A DNA stretch of 64,000 nucleotides from Plotosus lineatus (Eukaryota; Chordata; Actinopteri; Siluriformes; Plotosidae): NCBI GenBank assembly GCA_024760905.1, contig CM045735.1:26264749-26328748 (forward strand). The letters run 5' to 3'. The notes beneath the pieces are model-generated. The model was not told the origin of the DNA. It made no database searches and was given only the letters and a program-made list of their open reading frames with translations. The position numbers and the translations under genes were made by a program. This document shows, piece after piece, positions 44,432-54,671 of this stretch (its first letter is position 1; each line of letters starts with the position of its first letter).

Positions 44432-44803
44432 GTGATTGGTCAATTTAATTTAAGTACTGTCTTAACAACAAAGGCGGAAAGCGTGATGGAAGGCGATAAT
44501 GATGAGGCAAAAAAAAACTGTTCTCTGGTACTATTAAAGGTCCACTGCGTTTACAACATCACATACATAATATAGCATAATGTATGAAAAAAATTCCAAC
44601 ACAATTCCCTGCTGGCCGTGATTGGTCAATTTAATTTAAGTACTGTCTTAACAACAAAGGCGGAAAGCGTGATGGAAGGCGATAATGATGAGGCAAAAAA
44701 AAACTGTTCTCTGGTACTATTAAAGGTCCACTGCGTTTACAACATCACATACATAATATAGCATAATGTATGAAAAAAATTCCAACACAATTCCCTGCTG
44801 GCC
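44432..44803. repeat. Perfect 186-bp tandem duplication
   Basis: 44432-44617 and 44618-44803 are identical by eye, including a 9-A run and a 7-A run. The unit begins 'gtgattggtcaatttaattt' and ends 'ttccctgctggcc'. No coding frame. Either very recent or an assembly artefact. Confidence 0.93.
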
Positions 44804-45390
44804 TTTACAGGCAAAAAAAAAATCCTCCCTGGTGAATCTTTTTTTTTTTTTTATCATGTTATTGCCAACAAACAATTTTTTTAGCATGGCCTTATTTATT
44901 TTGGTCATTATATTATATAAAAAATAAAAACAATGTAGAAAAATTGCTTGATAATTTTAAGGTTCTAAAAAATGAATTGAACTGAACATTGTAACTGAAG
45001 AGATCTATGAATGCACATGGATAGTGTAATTCGGGGAAAAAAATACTCACCACATTCTCATGCCATTGGTTCATCAATCAAGATATCTTAAACTTGCATT
45101 TCTTTGTAATATTCTTTTTGATTTATTTAACAACAGCAAGCCAAGGCTATTTAACATTATTTTTTAATACACATTCCACCTGAAGTTTTAAGACTGAAAA
45201 AAGAGAAAATGAAAAGACTAATTCAAAGAGTTTTACTTTTAATACATTTTAATAAGCTTTGTTGCATGGACCTCTGTTAATTTTTCTATCTGTGGAAACA
45301 AGCCGGTGATGAGTCAGACCCATGTTTAAGAAAAACAGAGATGTTTATGTATTTTTATGCAAATTATGATCACCTTGAACACGAAAGTAT

Positions 45391-45394
<4 letters not shown>

Positions 45395-45458
<64 letters not shown>
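45395..45458. repeat. (TG)32 array abutting a collagen 3' splice site
   Basis: 64 nt of pure TG followed by 'tttctgcag' and then coding sequence. It occupies the position of the polypyrimidine tract. Confidence 0.97.
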
Positions 45459-45461
<3 letters not shown>

Positions 45462-45467
45462 CTGCAG

Positions 45468-45635
45468 TGGATCCAGCTGATATTCTGAAAATTTTAGATT
45501 TTCCAAGTTTGCCTGATGGTGTATCGAAAACTATAGGTTTCTGCACACACAGGAAGTCATCAAAAGGACCTGATGTGGCCTACAGAGTAACCAAAGATGC
45601 TCAGCTCAGTGCTCCTACTAAACAACTCTACCACG
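45468..45635 (+). CDS. col5a1: Collagen alpha-1(V) exon (TSPN domain start)
   Basis: 168-nt internal exon of a fibrillar procollagen. It enters in phase 1 (two bases complete a codon) and leaves in phase 1; the acceptor is tttctgcag and the donor gtgagt. It reads [20 protein letters not shown], then [20 protein letters not shown] and [15 protein letters not shown]. This is the start of the N-terminal thrombospondin/laminin-G-like domain of type V/XI chains, secreted and retained on fibril surfaces, where it limits collagen fibril diameter. [13 protein letters not shown] favours alpha-1(V) over alpha-1(XI) (from memory, GSDTAYRVSKQAQ). The Cys of TIGFC is a conserved disulfide residue. The preceding exon (signal peptide) was not found. 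The upstream (TG)32 array is unusual. Confidence 0.9.
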
Positions 45636-46080
45636 GTGAGTGAGCACATCTTAACAGTTATTTACACACTCAGTCTGTAGAGAAACCAATAATTAAAAAA
45701 ATAAATGCTCTGTAATGTAATACTCACATGCCTGAAAGTACATTCCAATTTGAATACTTGAAAAATTTTCAGAACCTTTTTCTTATGTAACAAATGCATA
45801 TACTGTATGTATTTTTTTAATACACATAGACTCTTTCTAGTTGAACCCCATTTACATTGTGTTGTGTGTGTGTTTTAGGGGTAGGGACACCCCACTGAGG
45901 TAGATTGTCAAATTAGTTTGACGCCACATTAATCAGGAATGTACTTAAGACTGAACACTGAGGATTTAAATGAAGCAGGAACGAATGAGCGAGTGAGTGA
46001 GAAAGAAAGCAAGTAACAAGAACAGGAGAGACAGAGAGGCCCTTCAGTTTAGAATCCCTTTTGTGTTGGAGTGTATGGAT

Positions 46081-46084
46081 GTGT

Positions 46085-46164
<80 letters not shown>
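46081..46164. repeat. (TG)n microsatellite
   Basis: About 84 nt of TG with one 'tatg' variant, in the collagen intron. Confidence 0.96.
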
Positions 46165-46166
<2 letters not shown>

Positions 46167-46787
46167 ATAGGTGTGTTTCCACAAACACACTGAAGTCATT
46201 CCAGCAGCCTTTCCTCTGTCATTTTTCCATTTTATAAAGACTGTATTTTGTTTTTTTACTGAGATTTAGGCATTCAAGAGCACAACCTATAATTTTAAAT
46301 TAAAAGTTGCCAGCATTCTTGTCTCAAGCAAAAAAAAAAAAACAAAAAACCATCACACAGGTGGCCAAACTGTGATGAAAATTGAGGTGTATAATAAAAA
46401 AAAATCAAGCACGTGGAGTAATTGGTTTAGCAGCTTTCTAACTTTAAAGCCATCAAAAGTTTTTTGTTTTCATTAAAAAAGAGGGCTTAAGAAGCTTTTA
46501 ATGCATTAGAATGGTTCATGTCTCCTCACAAAACTCACAGTGCACAAAAAAACAGATCAGTTTGCATTTTAAGATGTAAAAACAGCAAACATGGCTTTCC
46601 AGTCTCTTTCCTAGCCTCTATATTTTTATTAACTAGTTTGACCAATTCCAAATTGCAAATGTGGACAATAATAAAATTAATAAATAAACAAATTAATTTA
46701 AAAAAGTGAATGCACAAATTATTTCCAGTTCAATGTAAAAGTACAAAAACTGCTCAACTGTCTAAGGTTTAAAATCAAAACCAACTA

Positions 46788-47391
46788 CAGTAATACCCCG
46801 CCACTTTGCGTCCCCGCGATATCTTGGGATTTCCCATCGGAAAATTAAAAAATTAAAGATTATTCAAAATTCACGAGCAGTACAGCACTACATGTACATT
46901 CAACTACGCTACCCAACATGCTCTGTTCTCCTGCTTGACTTGAATGTTCTCTGATTGGCCGTGAATCCAGCAAGCTGATTGGTCGAGATTATATTTCCCA
47001 GCATCCAACACACCTTTCCTCCCTCATGAAACAATGACTTTTATTGAGCTCAGGGGAAGCACTGGGGTGCGGGAAAAATCGTGTTCACTGTAGTGGTTAG
47101 GAAAAAAAAAAAAAAAGTCACTGGGAGAGTATCAACACAGAAATTGGTCGAGCACGGAGCTCTTTACAGCTGATAGCTGAGTGAATTCAGGTACGCTCTC
47201 TGGATTTCGCCCTGCTGGATTTTCCCCTGACCAGCGCATGCAGTGTATGTAGAGAGAGAAAGACAGTTAAACACCTGTAAGTTTGGACACGAACATGATA
47301 TGTACTAAAGCAAAGGCTCTGGAGGCACTGACGAGCCCCAACCAAGCACCAGTGCTGCCAGTGATTCTCCTTCGAGACGTGACCATGGATT

Positions 47392-47478
<87 letters not shown>

Positions 47479-47720
47479 TTGTTATACAGTATTTACATAT
47501 ATTTATTGTCATTATTAGGTGTGTAATTTATTGATATATTAATACACGTTGCCTATATGACATTAACATGCATAGAACACTTTAAAATTAACTTTTATAT
47601 GAATTTTATATAATATATCGGTGGGTGGGTGTCCTGAAGAAGTGGCAGAAGTCATTTCGCGGTTTTTCGCATTTCGCGGGGGGCTGGTCCCCATTAACCG
47701 TAAAATAAGGGAGATTACTG
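46788..47720 (+). mobile_element. Tigger/pogo-like element in the collagen intron
   Basis: TA on both sides. Ends 'cagtaataccccgccac' and, in reverse complement, 'cagtaatctcccttatt', with 'ccgcgatatc'/'atttcgcgg' words inside. It contains two CCAAT-type motifs (about 46953-46985), a (TA)n array (47397-47474) and a short frame starting MICTKAKALEALTSPNQAPV that I do not recognise. No DDE domain. Confidence 0.82.
47397..47474. repeat. (TA)n microsatellite inside a Tigger-like element
   Basis: About 78 nt of TA. Confidence 0.97.
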
Positions 47721-48419
47721 TATTGGCATCACTGTTATTTTTCTTTTTACTTATGCTTATAACAATTTACTCCCATGTCGCCAATTAAATAAGTAATGAA
47801 AATCCCATTAAATTTTCATTTTATGACATTAGTTGTAAACTTGGTATGGATTTTATAATATGGCTAAAATGTTATTAAAGTTAATTTCATTTTAAAATAG
47901 GTTTTAATAATATAAGCCTATATTTAATTATAGATAAAATCAGCATTTTACAATATTTGGCACCCAAAATACTAAAACACTTTTCAAACTGTGACACGCT
48001 GAAGATATTCAAAAGCACGTTCACAGAAAAATCTTCTGATAGTGTTCTCTTTGGTCCCGTAGTCCTTCCGCAAACGTTCCGTCATTTCCGCAAACGTTTT
48101 GTGATCATTCCTTTTATTCTGCCAGTGTTCCTTGATTTTTCCGCGAGCCCCCCCCTCTTATGGATGGTCAAAAGTTCATCTACGGATCCCCACGGAATAC
48201 TCACAGAAGGTTTGCGGAATGGTTGTGGATAACACTGAAGACTTGCGGAACACTCACGGAAGTCACTTCATGGAATAAAGTTTTGAAGTTATAATCACTG
48301 TGGTTTGCACATGTGCGCATGGTTTTTAGTTTGGAATGATTTATTGAGATGCAAATTAAAGGAACATAATGACATTATTGATATTAAACATTAACAGATG
48401 TTAAATTTAATTTTTTTTG

Positions 48420-48632
48420 TAAATGATAAATATATTGCACATAATAAACATATGGTAAATTACAAACATATGTTAAATTTTACATTTATTCTGCATTATA
48501 AGCATGTTGTAAAATAACATATAGTACATTACAAACATATGTTAAATTTTAAATTTACTGTACATTATGAACATATTGTAAAATATAAACATATAGTACT
48601 TTAATAAACATCTTGTAAATTATAAACATATA
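48420..48632. repeat. AT-rich imperfect tandem repeat
   Basis: Units of about 25-40 bp such as 'aacatatggtaaattac', 'aacatatgttaaatttt', 'aacatattgtaaaatat' and 'aacatcttgtaaattat' recur six or seven times just before a Tigger-like element. Confidence 0.75.
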
Positions 48633-49556
48633 CAGTCAGCCCCCTTCTTACGAAAACCCCTGAATACGAAAAATCCAGTATACGAAAAACATATTCCTAA
48701 ATTTTTATCCACTATGCACAAAACAAGTTCTTTTTACGAAAAGCGCCATAGGCGCCATTCAAATGCGCCATTCAAACATTAAAACGCGCCATTCAAACAA
48801 TGCGCGACTTGGTCTTTCATTGGCTGTCTCCCAACATCCTTCCCCGCTCGCCGCCCATTGGCCAGGAGGGAGCTGAATCTCCATAGTACTGTACCTATAA
48901 TGCTTGTTTGTCACATGTGTAAAGGAGAGATGTACTGTTGGTTCATGATTTTTTTTTTGAAAGTGCTCATTGCAGCTTATTTTTCGTTTTTTAAGTTGTT
49001 TAATTCAAGTAAATGTTTAATAAATGTGGCGCGCTCCGCCAAATGTGGGCAAAACGCAGCTCATCCGGACCTCCCATCCCTCAAGCAAACAGGTGAATAT
49101 TGAGGACTAAACAAGTATTCAAAGCGCACTTGCCTACTTGACAGATTGGAGGTCCGGACAAGCCGTGCCACATCTCAAAAGCTCTGGCGTCTTCGGCGGA
49201 GCGCGCTGCAAATGCTTAATAATGTTCAATATTGTTTGGTTTGGTTAATAAAAATGTTTAATATTTAATATTGTTTGGTTTGGTTAACTAAAAAAATGGT
49301 TAATAAAAAATGTTTAATAATGGTTTAATTTATAAATATGTTAATAAAATGTTTAAATGTATATATACAACTGAACTGGGAAGAAGGAGGGGCACGTTCA
49401 GTCTGTCGTTTGTAAACAATGGATGCTACGTCATTGCGTCATTACGTCAGCGTACTACATAGATACGTTTAAACTCAAAATTTGACTTTTTTTTTGGTAA
49501 AAAAATGTAAAAGCGAAAAAATGTAAAACGGATGAACGTAAGTCGGGGAGCGTCTG
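48633..49556. mobile_element. Tigger-like element, possibly two joined halves
   Basis: TA-flanked (48631-48632 and 49557-49558). The left end is 'cagtcagcccccttcttacg' and the right end, in reverse complement, 'cagacgctccccgacttacg': similar but not the same, so this is either one element with diverged ends or a fusion. The right 180 bp match 3244-3440 inverted. Two CCAAT-type boxes lie near 48818-48860. A small MITE (49027-49211) is nested. Confidence 0.65.
49027..49211. mobile_element. Small MITE with GC-rich terminal inverted repeats
   Basis: Ends 'gcgcgctccgcc' and 'ggcggagcgcgc' are perfect 12-bp inverted repeats in an AT-rich setting, about 180 bp apart. Flanks 'gtttaataaatg' and 'gcttaataatg' are a possible duplicated target. 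Superfamily unknown. Confidence 0.65.
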
Positions 49557-49611
49557 TAACTGGTTTTGATGGGAGATTTTGATTATATTAATAACCAAAT
49601 TAATAACCACA

Positions 49612-49870
49612 ATATTAATAACACTGTGCATATAGCTATCGAGTCAGATAAGCTACTGTGACTAATAAATGTAGAAAATATTACAACAAAATTCTGACCC
49701 TACAGAATAGGGAAGACCTCCCCACCCCTACTTTCTTGTATTTCCCAATGCATTTGTGTGGGTGGTCTTCCCTATTCTGTAGGGTCAGAATTTTGTTCTG
49801 ATATTTTCTACATTTATTAGTCAAAGTAGATTATCGGACTAGATAGCTATAAGCACAGTGTTATTAATAT
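49612..49870. repeat. Long near-perfect inverted repeat (foldback) in the collagen intron
   Basis: Left arm from 'atattaataacactg' (49612) to about 49714; right arm from about 49762 to 'cagtgttattaatat' (49870). Arms of about 105 bp are largely complementary, with a loop of about 47 nt. The innermost part ('ctgaccctacagaataggga' and its complement) is perfect. It is probably a foldback MITE; as intronic RNA it would form a long hairpin. Confidence 0.9.
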
Positions 49871-49885
49871 CGTCTGAAAGGCTAG

Positions 49886-50198
49886 TGCTATTATTCATTC
49901 ATTTTCTGAACCGCTGAATCCTAATTTGGGTCGCAGGGAGGTTGGCACCCATCTCAGCCAACTCAAGGTGAGGGCAGAGTACAGTTTGGACAGCTCACCA
50001 GGTGACACAAATGTGCTGACGGAAAGTATATCAGAAATGGTTCTTTTGCCTGTCTCTCACCATAGAGGGTGAGCGACATGGCCTTGACAACCCACTTAAC
50101 TACAATGGGGGGTGGGGTGGCAGCAGTGACTACCTATTAATAGTGGGTCCCAACCTAGGAGTCAGTAATCCAGCACCCTACCACTAGGCCGCTCTGAG
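49886..50198 (-). mobile_element. tRNA-derived SINE, L2-like tail, diverged
   Basis: Antisense copy in the collagen intron: tail 'attcattcattttctgaacc', body 'gagggtgagcgacatggcc', head 'tcagtaatccagcacc...ccactagg'. Several small deletions make it older than the 40148 copy. Confidence 0.8.
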
Positions 50199-50486
50199 TA
50201 TTCTAATTAAAGTGAATTAAATTATACTTATGAAGAAACGAGTGATCTTTGTTTTCTTATTCTTTTAGAGGGTAGGATTTTGTTTTACTATTTTTTATGT
50301 GGTAAACTTGCAAGTGTCTAAACTGCCTGTTATTTTGACACCACTTGATTATAATAAATATTCCTAATAAAAGTGCAATATTTTAAATTTGCCTTTGTCT
50401 TCCTTTACTGTACAATGATGAGAATGCTCAATATTTTGTTTTATTGATTCAGTGGCATTATCTAATTGTCTTCTCCGTTTCTTCAG

Positions 50487-50700
50487 CTTCTATTTTTCCG
50501 GAAGATTTCTCCATTGTGGCAACTGTTCGGCCAAATAAGGGCAGCCAGGCATTCCTGCTCTCCATCTATAATGAGCAAGGCATGCAGCAATTGGGCATTG
50601 AGGTGGGCCGCTCACCTGTTTTTCTCTATGAGGACCATTTAGGCAAGCCAGGCCCTGAGGACTACCCTCTCTTTCGAGGAATAAACTTAGCTGATGGAAA
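50487..50700 (+). CDS. col5a1: Collagen alpha-1(V) exon (TSPN domain middle)
   Basis: 214-nt exon, entering in phase 1 and leaving in phase 2 (ends GGA AA before gtatgtc). With the last base of the previous exon the junction codon is GCT (Ala). It encodes [40 protein letters not shown] and [20 protein letters not shown], ending RGINLADGK once spliced. [17 protein letters not shown] and [15 protein letters not shown] match collagen alpha-1(V) closely (remembered family sequence). These are beta-strands of the laminin-G-like fold. The acceptor has a normal pyrimidine tract, unlike the two neighbouring exons. No frame damage. Confidence 0.92.
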
Positions 50701-50929
50701 GTATGTCACATTCATATACCTAAACTGCAAAAACTCATCTTAGTCTGCTACATGTGTATACATACAGGCATACATATTTTAAAACCATTTGCATGAACCC
50801 ACACTTATCAAGGACTTCAAATGGTGATGACAGTGAGATGTGCACATGAACTTTCAGATAAGTTAATGTTACGGATTGGCATGGTCCACTTTAGAGGTGT
50901 CTGAATTTGTATTACAGAATTCTTATGTA

Positions 50930-51039
50930 CTGCGATGGCCTGGCGAGCTGTCGGAGTCACCCAGAGTCTGCTGAGATGGGTGCCAGCCTTCCTGCAGCCC
51001 TAATTAGCATTCAGCGGTTCAGAAAATGAATGAATGATT
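50930..51039 (+). mobile_element. SINE tail-only insertion with 13-bp target-site duplication
   Basis: Flanked by 'gaattcttatgta' at 50917-50929 and 51040-51052 (perfect). The insert starts 'ctgcgatggcctggcgagct', almost the same point as the 1690 insertion, and ends '(aatg)n'. Confidence 0.9.
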
Positions 51040-51129
51040 GAATTCTTATGTAAAGAAAATATATTCCTAACATAGGGCTCAACTAATATGCTTCATACAT
51101 AAATTACTTAGCTTATGATCTTTTTTTTT

Positions 51130-51300
51130 CTCCTTCATGTATATATGAAGGGCTAAGATCCAGAATAGTAGAACCAACAGGAAACTATTTTTGAGAAAAA
51201 TGATATCAAAGTTTGGGCAGTATAAAAAACGAACTCAGGGATAATGCGCACGATATAATTCAAGGTCATATGAAAGATAAAGGTGACTTTTTTTCGTTAG
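51130..51300. repeat. Divergent dispersed repeat (partner near 11730-11930)
   Basis: Shares 'aagggct', 'tttttgagaaaaa' and 'cagggataatgc' in the same order with 11775-11875. Class unknown. Confidence 0.5.
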
Positions 51301-51399
51301 TTAACTGCCCAACTTATCCACAACTTTCAAAATATGCCCCTAGCTCATTTGGTGGATAGATCACTGTAGGTCTCCACCCTTCATATATCATCCCTTTTC

Positions 51400-52225
51400 T
51401 TATCTGAGGTTGGGTCATGGAGACAACAGGGTGATCCGAAGATATTTTCAGGCTAGAGGGGAAAAATAATCCCTTTAGTGAGTTCCAGGTCTGCCCTGGG
51501 GCTTAATCTAGTTGGACATTTCTGAAACACCTCTAAAGGGCGGCAACCATGAGGCATGTTCATCTGATGCCACATACACTAACAGTGGCTCAAACCCTGT
51601 GTTCATACAGATGTCTGAGCTCATGAACCTATCGCTAAGGCTGAGTCCAAATGCTTTCCAAATAAACTAATTTCAACCATTAATAATAATGTAGCAGCAA
51701 ACTCATTCTTTCAGTCACTGCCCAAATCTCATAAACATAGGTGAGGGCTGGAGCATAACTAAATCAAAACATTTGCCCTTGGGCTTCACTCTCTTTTTAT
51801 TACACTGGACTGGTGCCCACAGATTCATCTGTCCATCTCTTGCTACATTCTGCCAGTTGGGAACAAGATCCCATAACATTTGAACTCCTCAGCTTGAGCC
51901 AAGGAATCATCCCCAATTTGGAAGGAGCTTGATACTCCAAGACGGACAAGGCAGTCTGAAATGTAATTTGGTGCAGAAGCAAAAAACAACAATCAGAACT
52001 TTCCCCTGCAACTTATAGTTGCAAAGGGACAGCCCCTGACTCAGGCAGTTAGTTGGGGAATTGTAAGTATCCCTCACCTAGCCTCTCTTACCCTGGGAAT
52101 CTCCAGACTGACAAAGTGTCCAGGCCCTCTCCAAGATAGAGGTGATCTCAACTATATCCAGTTGATACTGCTCAACCTTCCCCTGCAGTAAGGTGTAAAA
52201 AACAGCATTTGAGTAACTGTTGAAT
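51400..52225 (-). pseudogene. LINE ORF2 3' half relic in the collagen intron
   Basis: The + strand reads like the antisense of a common teleost LINE: 'ttcaggctagagg', 'ggacatttctgaaacacctc', 'ctcataaacataggtgaggg', 'actggactggtgcccacag', 'tttgaactcctcagcttgag'. Heavily mutated; no open frame of length. Same family as 7214-7560 and 56395-57690, from memory of the family. Confidence 0.68.
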
Positions 52226-52705
52226 GGCTACCTAAAAACCCAAGTTGCTTTTTAGATAATGAACTGCTGAGATGATTGATTGATCTGGCGAAGCCACATC
52301 GTTCCAACATTGGATAAAATGCAAAGCAGGAATAATTCTGTCCATTTTAATAAGAGAAAGATATTTTCCCATTTGAAGAAAGACTACCAGAAGAAAGTGA
52401 TTTGTTGAAAATTTTTCATAATGAGAGAGCAAGTTAATGAGCATGATTGACCAAAATGGGAGTAGGCAGACTGCCATAACTACAGGCTTTACTAGCATTT
52501 AAGTTGCAAAACAATGATTTTATTTTAGGAAAAATCAGTAGAATAGATGATAACACGGATCCAGAATCTGGTTGGGCAGACATCAAATGAAAACACAATA
52601 AAGAAGTACTGATAAACAAATTTGTTTGTGTGTAAGGATATTTGACAGTTGCATATAAAGAGGCTACTTTTGTAATATGATTCAAACATTTTTGGGGTTT
52701 TCTTA

Positions 52706-52706
<1 letters not shown>

Positions 52707-52760
<54 letters not shown>
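52707..52760. repeat. (TG)27 array abutting a collagen 3' splice site
   Basis: 54 nt of pure TG, followed by only 'tag' before the exon at 52764. Confidence 0.97.
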
Positions 52761-52763
<3 letters not shown>

Positions 52764-52926
52764 GTGGCACCGTGTAGCATTTAGCATCCATAAGCAGAGT
52801 GTTACACTGATTGTGGACTGTAAGAAACAGACAACAAGGAAGTTAGCACGAAGTCCAAGGCCCATCATTGACACTAAGGGCATTGTGGTGTTTGGTACAC
52901 GCATTCTGGATGAAGAAGTGTTTGAG
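52764..52926 (+). CDS. col5a1: Collagen alpha-1(V) exon (TSPN domain, third visible exon)
   Basis: 163-nt exon entering in phase 2 and leaving in phase 0; the donor is gtgaga. After the junction Lys it encodes [40 protein letters not shown] and [19 protein letters not shown] carries the second conserved disulfide Cys, and [13 protein letters not shown] is a hallmark of type V/XI TSPN domains. The length 163 nt is not a multiple of three, so skipping would shift frame. The acceptor is TAG right after (TG)27, with no pyrimidine tract adjacent; the nearest one is about 60 nt upstream. A complementary (CA)n array starts 17 nt after the donor. Confidence 0.92.
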
Positions 52927-52939
52927 GTGAGAAAATCTG

Positions 52940-52943
<4 letters not shown>

Positions 52944-53009
<66 letters not shown>

Positions 53010-53010
53010 G
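52944..53010. repeat. (CA)n array just downstream of a collagen 5' splice site
   Basis: About 51 nt of pure CA (52944-52994) plus a 14-nt continuation after 'aa'. It is complementary to the (TG)27 array on the other side of the exon. Confidence 0.97.
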
Positions 53011-54408
53011 GCACGTAAAGGGCAGCTGGAAAGTAAGTATATGTGTATGTGTGTGCCTAGTTTATTGTTCTCACTATCCTAAAATGAAGCCAGAGCTTAG
53101 CATTAACATTTATACATTCTAAAGATAAAAAAATAAATAAAATAAATTAAACTCAGTGGTTTGTTACTGATTGAGACACAAGGCCCCTGTCACATCAACA
53201 ATTTGTCGAACTTATGCCGATGTATGACAAATTTCAACACTGACCCACACTGGCATATCATCAACAGGGACTTAACAAGGTCTGTCTGCCATTTAATTTA
53301 AATTAGATAGAAAAGGTAATTCCTGATGGGCAGGAATTGGATATGATTAATATTAGGGGGAAATGGGGGGGGGGGGGAATTATATAGGCACCTCTGACTT
53401 AACTTTGATGTCTTCAGAACTTTTAATGAACGTATTTCTAGTTTACAGTTAGTGGTTTATGGGCGTATTTTCTGCGTTCAGGTGAATTGCTATATGAAAC
53501 AGAGTTTAAATGAGGAACTGGTCAGAATTCCCCAAGACTCCACGAGGAGCAGATGTCCATGTCAACCGATAGATTTAGGATCCACCAAGGTTGAGAAGAG
53601 AATACCTACTAGCTGTCCTCCATCATCATCAACATGACCTCATGACGGCGATGATGATAGGCAATGTCTAGTTCGGATCTGATTTGAATTAGCAAACAGC
53701 AACCTATTATAGGCTGCATCATGTGCTCAATTGTTGTGGATACTCAGAAGTGAAGTCAACACATTGTACAGCGTTTACATCTTGTCTGGAAACAGCGAAA
53801 CTTTCTAGTGAGGATGAGAATGCTGCCAGTGATAAGTGTGATGGTAAATCCAAACTGTCTTGTGCAGCTAATGTTTTACCAATTCCCCTTTCCTGTTATC
53901 AGATGGTTTAGGAACAAAATGTTTTCCACAATTTCTGCGCTTGTTGCTTATACTGGCTGATAACGTGCTATGCTACATGGGTCAGTGACATAGCCCAGTC
54001 AATCCAATAGTCTTGCATTACTACCAGTTTGGAACACAAATGCAGCATGTCTCTGAGCATGCCTCGAGTCGTAACACTTACACACACACTTTGAAAATGG
54101 GCATGGAATGATGTTGCCAGAAGGAACAGCTAACATTATATGTGATTGTTTTAAATAGCTAATAATACTAATTCACCACTGGTACACTTTTACCTTCGTT
54201 TTTCTTTGGCCCCTTCATGCTATTATTATTATTGCTGATGCATAAGCAAACATAAATTGTTGCCATAACAAAAGGTAACATCACATATACTCTACTTTTT
54301 GGTATACCTCAGGACAATTTTGTACAGAAAAAAGTTTATTGCTTTTAAGTAATACAATTTGAACCTGTGAAACTCATAAACATGTTGCCTGCTGTGTGTG
54401 ATGTAGCA
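53011..54408. other. Unassigned stretch, presumed collagen intron
   Basis: About 1.4 kb without a recognised repeat or exon. A 62-codon frame at 53723-53911 (MLNCCGYSEVKSTHCTAFTS...) shows no known domain. Confidence 0.4.
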
Positions 54409-54510
54409 TGGTGGCTTAGTGGTTAGCTCTGCATCACTGCAAGTACAGGGATTAAATTTCAGCTATGAACCTTTTTGTGTGGAGTGTGGTTGCTCTGCTT
54501 CTACTTGAAT
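54409..54510 (+). mobile_element. SINE/LINE fragment with tRNA-like start
   Basis: 'atggtggcttagtggttagc' followed by 'tttttgtgtggagtgtgg' matches a widespread fish repeat recognised from memory; related to 11933-12005. Confidence 0.5.
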
Positions 54511-54671
54511 CTTGAGTGCTTAAATTATACTGACAACAAATTTTAAGACCATAATTTTTTGACAATTTTTATTCTAACCCAAAAGTAGATTTTTTAATAT
54601 CGATAATTTGGTTAGCATTTTGGCTTCAAAAAACAATAACAAACTAAAGTGGCAAGAATAAATTATCCATA

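Larger units (their letters stand above)
45636..50486 (+). other. Collagen intron (4,851 nt)
   Basis: GT-AG intron: donor gtgagtgag, acceptor ccgtttcttcag with a good pyrimidine tract. It contains a (TG)n array, two TA-flanked Tigger-like elements, a GC-rich MITE, a long inverted repeat and a SINE, listed separately. 46165-46787 and 47723-48400 show nothing else I can name. Confidence 0.85.
50701..52763 (+). other. Collagen intron (2,063 nt)
   Basis: Donor gtatgtcac; acceptor tgtgtag following a (TG)27 array. It contains a SINE tail insertion (50930-51039), a divergent repeat (51130-51300) and an antisense LINE relic (51400-52225). Confidence 0.85.

Noticed and set aside
48420..48632. CRISPR-like spaced repeats
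   Set aside because: Units are imperfect, AT-rich and variable in length; vertebrate context.
53452..53637. Candidate next collagen exon (frame MVYGRIFCVQVNCYMKQ...)
   Set aside because: Lacks the expected continuation of the TSPN domain after EEVFE and shows no in-phase acceptor plus donor; not collagen-like.
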